This document shows, piece after piece, positions 35,652 through 48,500 of a stretch of DNA of 64,000 nucleotides. The position numbers and the translations under genes are program-made. Numbering within the stretch: position 1 is the stretch's first letter; each line of letters opens with the position of its first letter. Source of the DNA: Lineus longissimus (taxonomy: Eukaryota; Nemertea; Pilidiophora; Heteronemertea; Lineidae); the NCBI RefSeq assembly GCF_910592395.1, contig NC_088320.1, positions 13,764,501 through 13,828,500 of the forward strand. The letters are read 5' to 3'. The notes under the pieces were generated by a model. It was not told the DNA's origin. It did not search any database and saw only the letters and a program-made list of their open reading frames with translations.

Positions 35652-35755
35652 CCTTCAACACCTTTGAATCACTTGGTTGCGCGTGCTTAGACATGAGTTT
35701 TGGCGCTGTGCCGATGCAGGATTGTTACGACCACCACGGAGCTATAGTCTGCTAG
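35652..35755 (+). CDS. Terminal exon of gene A, second copy of the cysteine module
   Basis: The acceptor CTTCTTTGGATTACAG is followed by 33 codons (FNTFESLGCACLDMSFGAVP, then QD-C-YDHHGAIV-C) and a TAG stop directly after the last cysteine. Joined to 33935-34096 in phase 1 it gives two consecutive C-x-C-(12)-C-(8)-C modules and a natural protein end. The intron between them is 1,555 bp and holds a SINE-like insertion. An AATAAA signal occurs about 440 bases after the stop. The function is unknown; a disulfide-stabilised secreted protein is inferred. Confidence 0.55.
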
Positions 35756-36197
35756 GAGTGATCAAAGATTCAAGGACGCCTAGTGTTGATGTTAAACGTG
35801 CAGGATATGCTGTGTTATACCTCTCTTTCTGTGTTCTCTCTGTGTAATTAGTCCTCCCCACTACGTACGCTGGTAGGTAAACTTGATCTATTGGGCTTTC
35901 GACGTAGAACTAACTGAAAATACCCTCGGGCCCGCAATGCAAAGTGGCGCAAATAGTCGCCAACATGCGATAGAATGCTTGCAATGTTTGTCAAAAGCCG
36001 TTGGCGACACAGGATTGATTTTTGATGTGAGAGACCGACTGTCATACCTCTCTATTGATATTTTGTTTGCCTTAAGGCGACAATATTCACTGAAGGATTA
36101 CCCAAACTTTGCATAAACAATGATACATGATTATTGGAGCAGTATTCCCTCTAGTTAATTGATTATCAACGCATGAATTGCCCTGGTGGGATTATCG

Positions 36198-36203
36198 AAT
36201 AAA
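36198..36203 (+). terminator. Candidate poly(A) signal of gene A
   Basis: AATAAA about 440 bases downstream of the gene A stop codon. Confidence 0.35.
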
Positions 36204-36253
36204 TACCCAGGTTGATTGTCAGTGTATTATTGGCTGGTGGATTTTTTGTCAAC

Positions 36254-36646
36254 ATGCGACTGTACGCAATTACAGTCATAACCTGTTTTCTTGTGAATAT
36301 ACCAAGAACACAGACCGTGGCTGCTACCAAATCGACAATGGTATTAGTTCAAGAATGTAGTTTGTATCGTTTCTTCGTGAGTGAACAGCGTATGTCGACG
36401 ATTATACAAACTGGCTGTTCGTTAAATCATAAGCAGCATGCAGACATGGTGATTTCTGTCACCATAAAACATTGCCGGTTTTTATTTGTCGCCACAGCGA
36501 ATGCTCCGGGCAGTGACAACAGGTCAATCAAAGAAAGTTTCAGGACTTTGAATCATGATAAATGCGACGATCGGCAGAAAACGGAACAAATGTTTTACAG
36601 ATTTTTAATCTGGTTACGCACGCGCATCAATAAGAACTCAAAATAA
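36254..36646 (+). CDS. Hypothetical small secreted protein ORF (130 codons)
   Basis: From the ATG at 36254 the protein begins MRLYAITVITCFLVNIPRTQ, a plausible signal peptide, and continues with five scattered cysteines to a TAA at 36646. The frame is also open from an earlier ATG at 36212. I see no family motif and no strong donor, so it may be a single-exon gene, a first exon or chance. It follows gene A directly on the same strand. Confidence 0.25.
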   Translation: MRLYAITVITCFLVNIPRTQTVAATKSTMVLVQECSLYRFFVSEQRMSTIIQTGCSLNHKQHADMVISVTIKHCRFLFVATANAPGSDNRSIKESFRTLNHDKCDDRQKTEQMFYRFLIWLRTRINKNSK

Positions 36647-37739
36647 CTCATTCATGCGTGTGTGTAACTGCATACAAACTAAAAAGGTATGGAGTTTTGG
36701 CACATTTTCTGCTGATTCCGAGTCAAAGGAGAATTCCTCTAGACACCTCAATCGTTAGATATTGGGGAGTGCGGTTGTAGTTTCGAAGGGCGTCCGTCTC
36801 GTTCACGGAAGTTCTTGGGTTAGAGACTCGACCACTGCCATTCTGTACTCTCACCTGGAGAAAAACTATAACGTGTAGCGTTTATTGTTATTATTAACAT
36901 TATTGTGCCGACATGGTTGTATAATACGGGACTTCTCATTCGAGTTGGTGAGGCTCGACCCCAGCGCCACGCTCTGTCGGAAAAGCGCACTTTCAGGAAG
37001 ACGAACTTCTGGCTAAACCTTGACATGAAACTTTGTCAAAAAATTAAACAAAGTTAGCACGTTTGCTGGAAATGGATAAAAGATGTGTACAAGTCTAGTG
37101 TAAGCATAAGGAAATCTTAGGGATTTGTCATTATATAGTTTTATAGAAGAACATTGTAAGGGTTAGCAAGATCTAAGAAAGGTCGATGAAGAGCTAGCAT
37201 TACATCAAAAGGACGCAATTATGTAATGATGGTCTACTTTAGCATATCACATCACGTCCTAGCGTTACCTCATACAATTCTAACGTAACATTCCTTTCCT
37301 TTGAGTTGTAGAACTGTATTCGTCCTGAAACTGACACACTTCTCCACATAATTCAATGTTAACATTTTCCTAAATGATTCAATAAAATATTTTGTGATGA
37401 GGCGTTCTTTGTTCTTGAAAATTATCGCTTTCACTGCAAACTGCGACTGTGATTGAGTTTGAAATCTAGCGGCAACTCCAATGCTCCCACATTAACTTAG
37501 ATCTGTAACATGTTTTACGTATGTTTTGTATAATGTAAAAATAGCATACACACAGTCACTCATTGGCTCGCACTGAAACAGAAACGGACGCACATTCAAA
37601 AACTGCACGCGTACCAACATCGTACGAGGAGAGTGCCAACTTGACATCAAAGACGCCATCGGATGGCAAGGCGTCTCCTCACTAGGGACGTTGCGTGACG
37701 CGACGAGCTCTGACTTCATGAGGTGGCACTACACAGTCC
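36647..37739. other. No gene recognised
   Basis: AT-rich. The minus-strand ORF 37492-37719 has no motif. Confidence 0.4.
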
Positions 37740-38510
37740 AATCTCCCGGTCTTAGTTCCGGAATGTCGAAAAATACATACACCTGTTATTTTTCTCACAT
37801 CGTCCCTCTGCCACAGTTTGATTGTCCACACACTGATCCAGTTTGTCTAGTGCGCTGCTTGTAATATAGATTGACAAGCCTTCTTGTTATTTTTCGATAA
37901 AAAAAAAATTTTTTTAGGATCTCGTGATAGTTTTTATAACACTGTGAAGTTTATTTTTGTGTCCAACAGATGCATGATAAAGATATATATTTTAACAATG
38001 AATGGCGCGGTCATAGGCGCCCAGTGTTGCCGTGATCCGTGATCAGGTGAGAGCACGACTGATCACGGCGCCATTTCGCCTCACAAAGTTTCACTAATGT
38101 ACAGTCCTCAAATATACCATCTCAACGGAAACGAGAGATCAGTGTCAATGACAAAGTTATTTCATTCGCTCTCGATATCGCTCATAACTAATTTTGTTTG
38201 TCCTATTCGCTCCAAACAGCTATCCTGAAAAACAGCCCACTAAGGCGCACAGGCGTTACATATAGTAAATACCACTCCCTGATCTTCGGTCCAAATGTCG
38301 AAATGTCTATACACCCGTTGAACTTCTCACACAGTCCCTCTACCGCAGTTTGATCCTGTGTGCACCGTGCGCTGTTTGTAACATGGATTAAATAGTCTTC
38401 TTTTTATTTTTCGATAAAAAATCATTTTAAAGATGACGCGATAGTTTTTTTCATGACACTGTTGAGTGTATTTGCAGTATCAAATAGATGCGTAATAAAG
38501 CTTTGCTAGC
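37740..38510. repeat. Two diverged direct copies of a ~240-bp unit
   Basis: About 37740-37983 and 38273-38505 share ordered words: CTCCC..GATCTT/GGTCTTAG, AATGTCGAAA, TCTCACA(T)CG/AGTCCCTCT, GCAGTTTGAT, GTGCGCTG, TTATTTTTCGATAAAAAA, CGTGATAGTTTTT and AGATGC. They are separated by about 290 bp. Non-coding as far as I can see. Confidence 0.7.
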
Positions 38511-39741
38511 ATTGTCCCTTAGACTAGAGATCTGTGGAATGTGGTACCTCTGATGCCAAGTCATGCTGGCATATCATTCTGATTGATCCAGGTTATTCCC
38601 ACAGGTTTTGGTCACACTATCCAGTGCGGAGGCCAGGCCCACCTGCCTCCAAAAATGACGCGACATCATTTCATACATACCCCTGTTCCAGCGGTTGTAG
38701 ACTTGGCAGTGCCTTACTCTCACACAATTATATACATTTCTGAACAGCTTGTCACTTCTAGAATACACCTTGTCAAGTTTCAACGTCGACTAGACATACA
38801 GTCATGCATAGACTGATGCAACACAATGCAAGAGATACCCTGTATGTTAACGCAAATTTGAAAAACTTCACCTTTATGCCCTATAAAATCAAGATTAATA
38901 AGGATGGTGACAAAATATTTTCATACACATCTAATCATCACCTTTAGAAAGCCAACTGACAACTATTTCAATCTTTATATAATAATACGCTGTCGTTGCG
39001 GCTTTTGTTTGAGTTTGTTGCCCTCGAAATTTTACCTTGAGAACATGTGCAATCTCACAGGAACCAGTCTCCGTCAACTTCCTGTTGAGCTACAAACAGC
39101 ATGCAGGGCCTGCTCACCGCGTAAGTGCACAGAAGAAACTAGTATTTTCCTTAAATAATCGTCGAAGCTACTCCTTCACAAAATACCTCGGACATTTACA
39201 TTTGAACACGTGGCAATAAGGATAGAGTCGGCCCATCTGTATTCATGGTAATCACTCGAGATTGAAGAACTAGTTACTAGGTACAATCTCGACCTGATCA
39301 CCACTGGCTAGTGAGACCATTATACAATACCCTGGTAACAGGGTTGGTTAAGCGAGGTTAGAACGTGATGACACAAGTGCAGCATTACAGCTGAGGGGTC
39401 ATAGGTAGAGTTTATGTAAGCCAAAATCAGAACCTACAAAACTTGACATAAATTGTGCTAAGTCCTAAATGTCATACATAGCTAAGTTGTAACACCAAAT
39501 CTTGCTAAAAAATCTAAGCATAACGGCCAACAGGGTCTAAATCATCTCCCTAAAATTCAACTGCTGCTGCACCCGTATCTCAACCGATAGGTCCATCCCA
39601 TCCATGACGCCCATCTATCTTTAGCTCGCTTCAGTAACTTCATTTTCTTACAATCTGATAACAATCATTATGCACCTGTTGTAAGTTTGCACAAAACAAA
39701 TGACAAACATAATGAGTATATAAACTGATATTAGCCTAATT
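38511..39741. other. No gene recognised with confidence
   Basis: A frame around 39000-39130 is cysteine-rich and meets a GTAAGT at 39122, but I found no matching domain or acceptor. Confidence 0.35.
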
Positions 39742-40232
39742 TTGTTACACAGAGAATACCTACGAAGCCTGGGAGTTCTTTTCGACCCATCACTGTCAAT
39801 GATTGCTCATGTCAATTCAGTTGTTAGTTCAGGAAACTTCCATCTACGCAACATCGCAAATGCACGAAAATATCTAACGACGGATGCCACCAGAACTCTC
39901 GCCCAAGCGCTAGTCCTATCCGGGTTGGACTGTTGCGGCTCCTGCACAAGTTGCAGGTGATCCAGAACAGTGCCACGCGGCTCGTGAAAAAGAAAAAGTG
40001 ACCCCATTACGCCAGTACTCAAGGATATCACGAGCTCCCTATTCGAACTCGAACACAGTTTTTGTGGACAAGTGTAAGAGTTAAAAAAAGTTATAACACT
40101 TGTCCACAAATGTATCAACGGCAGTGCGCCATAATACCTAGAAGAACTCCCGATAGGCCTTCCTTATTGAACCAAGGTTCAAGAATATGAAGTTTGTAGG
40201 CCAAGCCTTCTCTAAGAGTGCTCCCGGGCTTT
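39742..40232 (+). pseudogene. Fragment of a CR1-like LINE (reverse transcriptase C-terminal part)
   Basis: 'YLRSLGVLFDPSLSMIAHVN' and 'HLRNIANARKYLTTDATRTL' align by eye to 'RNLGVYFDQTLSMASHINYI' and 'HLRNIGRARKLLTTAATKEL' of the LINE at 57.0-58.3 kb. After 39960 the homologous reading continues in other frames (LLHKLQV..NSATRLV and later FGIA) to about 40232. Frameshifts and stops make it inactive. Confidence 0.8.
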
Positions 40233-40670
40233 GGAATAGCCTAAACCAGCCCATACATTATATAGTGGGAGGCTTCTATCCAACTTATCAACGGTTTCTC
40301 TAACTTCTTCCTGATCTATCCGACATTTCTCCGACATTGTCCGACTTTTCCCCGACTTTGTCCAAAAGGTCGGATTTCCAAAAAACCTGTGAAAAAAACT
40401 AGGTCTTCCCAAAGTAGGCCAATAAAGATCAAAGGCTTTTGTATAGAGAGTATTATACAAGAATACAATTCACAAAACATATCAAACTTTTATTGCCGTT
40501 TTATGGATTTCATTATGTTCGCTCTCCAAGAGAGCAATAAACATTTTAAAATGTTTTTTTAATTTTTAAATGTTTATTTGTATTCTTTATGCCAAAATAC
40601 ATCTTTTTTACCTAAATCGTTTTTTCATAACTCACGGAAAATGCTCGGTGCATACTACTATGGTCTCATT

Positions 40671-41363
40671 AGGGAGTTTTTTTTGTTATTCATGCGCGGC
40701 CAACCCCTAACCGTAGTTCCTAAAATCATTGATTTCACGGTCCTTACAGTATGTCAGCGTTGATTCAGCAGTAGTTTTGACAAATACATGTTTTTTTTGG
40801 AGTTTCTGAAACCTGGAGCGCTACTCAACAGGCGACTAACAAGAAACTACGCATTTATACTGTTGTTGCCGATGTATGTGTACACTGAACTTGGGATGTA
40901 CGTCGGCCCCGTGTTGAAATGCCGTCCAGTGCCAGTTGGTGCGTTTTTCGCTGATTTGTGCAAAATTCAACATATCTCAAAAGTTCAATGGTTGACCTTC
41001 GATTTTTTTTTATTATTGTGTAGCGTAAGCAACTGTCTTTCATGGGAGAATGGTCTCTGTAAGAATTATTCAGGAAGAAATGTATAATATTTGGGGTTTT
41101 TCGTGATTGTCCGGCCCAATTGGCAATATTGCCATTTGGGATGGTGAACAGAGCTAGGAGCAAATGCGACGCTTATGATTTATTTAAAGAAATAAAATGC
41201 CCGATTTAACATCCTGCAGAATCAGGGGAATCGGGCGTTTCCAGTGATATACGACACAAATGGGTTGTCCTCATGCATTCACTTTGGAAACGTATTTTAA
41301 AATAGATGTTACGTCCTGTTAATGAGACACGTCATCATCGCGTACAGTTGGGAAAAACTCCCT
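40671..41363. mobile_element. DNA element with AGGGAGTTTTT inverted ends
   Basis: AGGGAGTTTTT at 40671 is mirrored by AAAAACTCCCT ending at 41363, and similarity continues outside (GGTCTCATT / AACGAGACC). The ends resemble those of the Harbinger-like element at 44.2 kb. No transposase was seen. Confidence 0.6.
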
Positions 41364-44246
41364 AACGAGACCTATGACTGTTGGACTTGTCATGGTTTTA
41401 CGCTTAGACAGTGGCGCCTCTATCGGGAAAACAAGGCAAGTGGGTGTTCAAAAGTCATAACCGCTAGCTGACCATATGCCATAGGTAAACGTGACGACGT
41501 CACGGATAAACGACGTCACCAAGATCGAGAACCCCGACGTCATTTTAAGACGTAAAATCATACGGCGCACGAAGAACACAAAATCCAACAATGGCAGTAA
41601 CGTTGTGACGTAACTTGGTGCATGTCAAACATGGAAGCCGTGTTATAAAGAGTGTTCGTTGTATTTTTATTTCGAAGACGAAATGCACTGAAATTGTCAC
41701 AGGGAGTAACACTTGAAGCCTCGAAGATGAGGTTCCCGAGCCTCGGAACGAAATGGAAATTGGAGAAGTGCTCTGCAGCGCGTAAGTAATCGTCGTCAAA
41801 AGAGTAACGTTACTGTCGTGTGTTGAAATTAAATTTCTGATCATGCCAAGCTATGGCCGTGCCAGTGGCAGTGCCAGTCATGCACTGAATGCATGCAGAG
41901 GCCCGTCGTGACTTTGTATCGACTCGTCATGATTCATGCTGACCATCGACCAGACCGACGACTATGCGAACGATGAATGCGATGGGACCTGTGGTTGGCT
42001 ATAGTCATGCATGATGCATTGCAAACAAACACAGTTTCGGTAAATGAGAGTGTGATATTCGACATCAATTATCATGACGTTGGCCCTCCTCCGACATGCA
42101 GTCGGTTTATTGGAAAAAAACATAATCCTATTCAGCATAATATCGTATTTTACATAATCGGGGGCTAGAAAGTGTGAATTATTTCCTTGCCCACGGCCAC
42201 ACGGTAAATATATTCAGAGTCATTGAGGAAGCTGGTTGTAACGAAGTGTGTTTCACTCCATGACTCACTTCATTCATTTTATTTCATGCATTTAAAAGCT
42301 ACTTTGGGATTATGGTGGTACTGGTAGATCATTGAGAAAGGTAGATCATGAGATGCAACAGATATCTCGTAGACTTGTCACTCAGGTCAGAAGTTCCGAG
42401 GTGTCGCATGGTTTTATAATGTTGTGGCGATTTGGACCATTTTGGGAAGAACTTAATGACCACAGACCAGCTTACTGACTGACTTTCCCTTTCCTAAAAT
42501 ATCCAAGACGTCCCATGCCAGTGTGATCAACCGCATCATTATGATAATGTTAAATGTAAATTTTTTGTTTATCGCCCGTCTTCCACTCCGGGATAGGAAA
42601 TAATGTACAGTCCCCTTTAACCTCGTTCTCATGCTGAATGGTAATGCAGCAACGGTGCATACTGGGTTAGGAATCATTTCTGCTAATTCTAATGCCGAGG
42701 TCGAAAATTATGTACGATTATGCTAAATAGGTCAGGGTTCCATTGTGCTTTCTCCAGTAAGCCTCCACTGGGCGAGTTGGAAAAACTTTGCCAAAACGAA
42801 AACTTCTTGACCGATACGGTAGGCTTATGAATCGGTGTATACCAAGGGCAAGGGAACATGCGATTGTGATGTAGGCCTACTGTAAATTGGTTGATTTGTG
42901 TAAAACTACTATAGAGTGGTTTCATGTGGCGGCATCACCTGCCACGTTGGAGGGACAGACAAAAGAAGGCAAGCCCAAATTACCATGACAACAGTTGATT
43001 CAGTTAAATGACCATTTGCATTATTAGACCAATATTACCCATCTGTCGCTGGCCAGTCACCTCCTATTTTTGAATCAATCAATCGACAAATTGCACCAAA
43101 AAAAGGAAAATTTTTAAATCTGACTGATTTATCGCACTTTTCCGATGTTGACTCCGATTTGACCCGATTTAGCCCTCCATGCATCCACCCTTTCCACGTG
43201 GAACAATGCAGTAGTAAGGCGTTTCCTGGAGTTAGGATCTACCCTGTGGCGTTTTGGTGCTGCTATCGATTTTTCCGACGTCACGCTGACACGTCATGTC
43301 CTAGCGCTTTAATCCAGTCAAAAGTTCATTCTTACTCCAATTTCTCAGGAAGAAAGGGCCGAGGTGACAGCATTATGCTATTTCACTAACGTTGGACTAC
43401 CTTGTATTTTTGGGGTTTGTATCGCCAGAATTGGCGTTTTTTTGTTTTATAAGAGCAAAAATCTCGCTATCCAACTTCAAGTCGTTTATTTCAGCAGTGA
43501 CAATGTAAATTTGGAACTTCTGCTCTGTTGTTGTTTAGCAGTTTAGACCATACCCCCGTTTAATGTTACTGCGTCTCACCAGGCGGCGCTTTATTAGATG
43601 ACCTAATTATGGTGATAATTAAAACCCTTTTAGTCCCAGATCTTTTTGAAATTTACCAGATTTTCACTGATTTTCTATGTATTATTTTGTTTTAATTCAT
43701 AAGCCATAATTGGATGATTACTTCAAAATGATCGAAAAAATTCAAAAACTCAGAATATTACCGTCAAACAACTTCGTGAACTGGCGAATGCGAAAGTACC
43801 ACTTGAAACGATTGGCGGTATAGGTGGTACAATCATAAATAATGACGGTAACAATACCACCGAAATTGGAATATCGTGTTCATTGAACCATTGAATCAAC
43901 CGCGCATCCTTTTTTCGGAACTTCTCGGAGCACAATCCATCGTAACTTTCCTGTAGTGAACCTATATAATATCACCTGTTAGTGTTAGCAATATCACCAT
44001 TCCGGGGACAAAAAATCAACAGAAATGTCCATATAAGGGACAAAAACCTTCCACTTTTGCGTAAAATCATACTCACAGTAAAAATCTGGAGCTCAAAAGA
44101 GAGCTATTTATATACGTCACGACTATGGTTGGCTTTCGTAGACATATTATTAATGCAGAATAATGGTCTAGCGTTAATCAACCAATCACAGGTCGGGAAT
44201 TACGGTGTAGACCATTATTTGATTAACGGTGACGGTCTAGACCATT
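41364..44246. other. No gene recognised
   Basis: Nearly 3 kb without an exon-like ORF. Around 43300-43335 it holds the short repeat shared with 8920-8965. Confidence 0.4.
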
Positions 44247-44370
44247 AGAGAGTTTTCGCTATCCCGTCCGAGAACCAATCCGCCGAGAACGGTTCCCGTT
44301 CCCGTTCCCGTTCTCGGAAACGTAAAAAACGGTTTCGCATTCCCGTCCGACATCCGATACGCGTCAGTAG

Positions 44371-44598
44371 ATGGCTGCACTCGCTGTCATGGAAACGATA
44401 ATCATGGCGCGCAATTTAATCAACATTGCAATTGAGCATGAGGATGACGATTTATTACAGTTTGCGATGGACCATTTGGCTTACGAAAGGAGAGAGAGTA
44501 CTTATAACCCAAATTGGCCTCGTTTTAACCTAGACAAACTCAGCGATGCTCAGTGTCTTGCAAAATTTCGCATGCATGCAGTGTTCGAGTGTACGTGA
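44371..44598 (+). pseudogene. Remnant N-terminus of a Harbinger-type transposase
   Basis: The 75-codon frame contains 'FNLDKLSDAQCLAKFRMH', reminiscent of the 'L-(S/T)-x-x-x-C-x-x-x-F-R' segment at the start of Harbinger transposases. The frame stops soon after, and no catalytic DDE region remains in the element. The assignment rests on the motif plus the terminal repeats and 3-bp target duplication. Confidence 0.45.
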
Positions 44599-44817
44599 GC
44601 TCGCTTTGGGTGGTGCCGTCCGCTGGCTCAATCTCGGCTATCCTCAACTTTTATCGACTTTTCAAACAATTGTATAGTTGCCTGATGATTTATTGTGTAT
44701 AAAAGGGTTGCCTTACCGCAAGTGTATCCCACATATTTGCCATATTTGCTGCAATTGTATCTCAATTGATCTTAATCAGTTCTCGGGATGAGCAAGCGGG
44801 AACCAAGGCCTGAATAG

Positions 44818-45279
44818 GGAGGTTCCGCACCGCCTACGATTACGATTACGATTACGATTTGTGTATGACGTCATCAATTTTGCAGCAACGTCATCAGCCC
44901 TGAAATCGTCTGCGGCATATTCGGTTCGTTTCTACGACGATGGCGGCTAATCTTCGTAAGTGATAAACGATCATCGAGAACGTCAATTTCATGCACGTCC
45001 AAAGTATCCTGGGTCACGTTTTTCACAAACAATATATTTTGACTATGCACACCAGACGTAGGACCTGCAAATTTCATGGCCAAAGCTGTTTTAGACCGTC
45101 ACGACTGCAATGAAATAGGAATGAAAATTCGCTCTGTTCGTGAGCCGTGGGTTTCTCGAATGACATCAAGAGTATTTTTGCGGAACTGAATTTAGCTGCT
45201 TCTCGATGCGATTACGATTACGATTACGTTTTCCGAAATCGTAATCGTAATCGTAATCGTAGACGGTGTGGAACTTCCC
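44818..45279. mobile_element. Nested MITE with (CGTAAT)n-containing inverted ends
   Basis: GGGAGGTTCCGCACCGCCTA followed by CGATTACG repeats is mirrored by CGTAATCG repeats followed by AGACGGTGTGGAACTTCCC. TA dinucleotides flank both ends, fitting a Tc1/mariner-type TA target. Extra ATTACG repeats lie just inside the right end. It sits inside the Harbinger-like element, giving the relative insertion order. Confidence 0.8.
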
Positions 45280-45536
45280 TAATGACGGAATCCGATTTCG
45301 AGAACGGGGAAACCTGCCCAAAAATTGATGACGTCATACGCATAATCCCCGATTCCCGGTGAATTTCTCGGCGGAACGGGATAGCGAAAACTCTCTATTA
45401 TTTATAGCCAACCACGAGCCAGGAATATCAGTCTAGACCGAAAATCTACCCACCCTTTTCCAGGAATAATGGCATAGAACATAAATCACATTGTTATCAT
45501 TTCCACTTTCCATCTTTTGCAGAGATCGTAACCGCG

Positions 45537-48500
45537 ATGACAGTAGGATTTATCCTCTTCTTCTCCATCCTGGCGGTAGTTTGCCAGACTCGTCTAAGCC
45601 CAAGGAGGAAAGTGCCAATATCTACCATAGAAATCAAATCAGGTTTCAAAAAGGCCACTGTTCGGCCATTTCATGAAAATCGTACGATTCCTTCAAAAAC
45701 ATTCATTGATAAACTGTCTTCGATCAGTAACAATTTTCAGAATTACGTACGTGAAAAGGAGACAGTTATTTGGAACATGACACCAGGTGGGCGGGCAGGT
45801 GATGACACGTCTGAGCAAAAGCACGGGCGGGTGGGTAATCAAATCGTAAATCTCAAAAGTTCTCGTAGAGTGTTTAAGCATTCAAATGGTCCACCTCCGT
45901 TGACATTGAAACGGACTACACGTGATCATATACATGTACCGACGTTAATTAATGCTGAAAATCGTGTTGTACCACATACAGACAATAATGGGCCAAAGAC
46001 AAACAACATTCTCGACAGGATAAAATACCAACCAAACATACGTGTTAGAAAACTTCTCCAAACAGATAGATCTGGGTTTGAAAAGCTGAAACTTGATAAT
46101 CCTGAAACATCGAAGAGTAAACGATTGCTTGCGGCTGAAATAAAATTGAATCACACTGGAAAAAAAGAAACATTACGTCATATACGATCAGCGTGCTCAT
46201 CATGCCTCAGGAGAGATCATGCTATCAGTACAACGCCACCTCTTGCGCCTAACCTAGCAAATGACCTTCCAAAGATCGACGAACTTTGTACGGATTTACC
46301 GGATGGGAAAGGAGTCAATTGTCACCCATCAAAAGTTGATCTCCGTGGAAATGAGGAGAACCGAGAGACAGTAAAAAGGTCTGCTGGTGATATCATGAAC
46401 AGTCATATTGGCAAATTACTAGCAAGCACCCTACTGGCTGATACAGCATTAGAGAATGAAAATGATTATGCGAATTATCTTCCTACAAATGATAAGGCGC
46501 ATATCCTCGCAAAGGTTTCCGTACGAAGTGATGAAGGATCGGGCAATGTTCAGCGTATCAACGATCAAGATACCGAGGCTCACATTAACAACCAAGTCAG
46601 TAACACAAATAACCCACAGTTACATGTATTCATAAAGGCAGAACCAAAACAAACTGAACTAACCAAACGCAATGTCAACAGCGAAAATAGAAATGTGCCG
46701 TTGAAGAAACGTTTTGCAGAGGACGTTGAACGGGACATACTAGATACTTTGAGGACAACACAAAACAATCGGCATGAACACGAGCCAGGTGAGAGCCATT
46801 CTCTTTCCTATGGTAAGGAGAATGGCGGTATATGGCCAGCATTGGATAAGTATTCAAGGGATACCATGCTTGTTCATCCCGAGAAAGGGCATCGCAAACA
46901 GACTGATAGGTATGCGCCCCACGAAGCTGAACGTGAGCGAGCTGGGCCGACTGGTTATCGACCAGAAATCGAGGGGCTAAAGAAAGGCGTGGAAACCAGA
47001 CAAGAAAATTATGAGGAGAGGCGGACCAACCAAAACCATCGACACAATGGCAATAATATAGTTCCAAATGAAGGGGATTATAATTCCTTGCCAACACTAG
47101 TGGGAGGCAAAACACCGAAACACCAGGCGTTTGTACCTGATGACATGCTGAGAAAGCCTGTTGTTAATACACCCAGACAAGGGAAGGTATTGCATACATT
47201 TTACCCAGCGAGAGAGAGGCTGGCACCTGCTGCGGCATCAAATAGTTATATCGACGGACAGGTCAGTGCCTCAAAACCAGGCAGTCGTGATCATCTTAAA
47301 ACAGAGCACCAAGCTGGTCCCGTGAGTGGCCAATTGACATCTAAACATCTGGGTAGTAATGTTCATGCTCCGAAACATATCCAACCAAATTTTGACAGTT
47401 TGTCTCAAGATAAAACGGACAGTATCCACGTAAAAGCCCATGGAGACGCAGTATTCCCCCCTGAATCGAAAATACCAGACACCTTCAGCACCGATAGTAA
47501 TCATGTCACTGGCGATTGGCTTCTAGAAAGAACAGGGAGCGGGGTAACGACCCAGAATAAACCACTAGAAGCAATCTTCTCCAAACAAAAACTCAATGGA
47601 CTCTCACTGAAAGAGTTTGATGACATAAACGCAAATCGAGAGGAGTTGCAAGGGGAGTCGAAAGTGGCACATCCTGCTGATAATCATCCAGTGTTACCTT
47701 TACCTGAAGGAGTAGGAAAGCTTACGTCTAAAAATAGCCATACTGGCAAGTCGACTATTGACGCATTTCCGATTCCTAGCCAAAGCCAATTCAACCGTGA
47801 CGAAACCTCAACGAATATCTTAAGACACGACAAAAACGTGTCACCTTCGGAAAAAAGATACGATGATTTACACACCAAGAACAATTTCAATGATGGATCT
47901 GAAATTATTATAGACCGCCAACAAGGGCACAAGCCTAAAACAGGATACGGGTATGATCAGCCCAATAGTGGCCTCGTCAAAGAAATGCCTCATATAAAAG
48001 AAGCCGAAAACAAAGCAAGCGCGAGTCAAGAAAAGTATGCAACCGATGAAAGAACGTCTCGTACGGAATCTCGTCATAACGCTATGCAAACACCCAATCG
48101 GAAATCGCCTGACCTGGTGGGAGGATCGAATGAGCAGGCGGACCAAGCGTTTATGAAAACCCACAGTAGCGACGGTAATCACGCCCCAGGGGATTTGCTG
48201 CCAAAAAAGGGTGCGAGCGGGGCAATGAATGATAGAAAAACACCAGAAGTAATCTTCCCAGAACACAAATTCAATGGACTCTCACTGAACGAAGTTGATT
48301 ATAAAGAACCAAACGAAGAGGGGGAGCGAGGGGGGACCCGACCGACACATCGTGCAGAGAGTCATCCATTGTTACCTGTATCTAAAAACGAAGTAATTCA
48401 GACTAGGAATGGTCATGATAGCAAGTCGACTCTAGACGCACTTCCGATTCCCAGCCAAAGCAAATCCAACCGTCACGTAACCTCGACAATCTTCGGAAAT

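Larger units (their letters stand above)
44247..45396. mobile_element. PIF/Harbinger-like element, 1.15 kb, with nested MITE
   Basis: Identical 20-bp inverted ends AGAGAGTTTTCGCTATCCCG (44247) and CGGGATAGCGAAAACTCTCT (to 45396), flanked on both sides by ATT, fit a 3-bp target duplication typical of PIF/Harbinger. Just inside the left end are CCCGTT repeats (44296-44322). A remnant of a transposase N-terminus (44371-44598) and a nested TA-flanked MITE (44818-45279) account for most of the interior. It ends only about 130 bp before the first recognised exon of the large WSC gene. Confidence 0.75.

Noticed and set aside
39000-39130. Cysteine-rich frame ending at a GTAAGT
   Set aside because: No acceptor or domain spacing matching the WSC or gene A modules.
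44820-45262. (ATTACG)n arrays considered as a CRISPR-like or satellite array
   Set aside because: They are short microsatellite tracts inside or beside the inverted ends of a MITE, without spacers.
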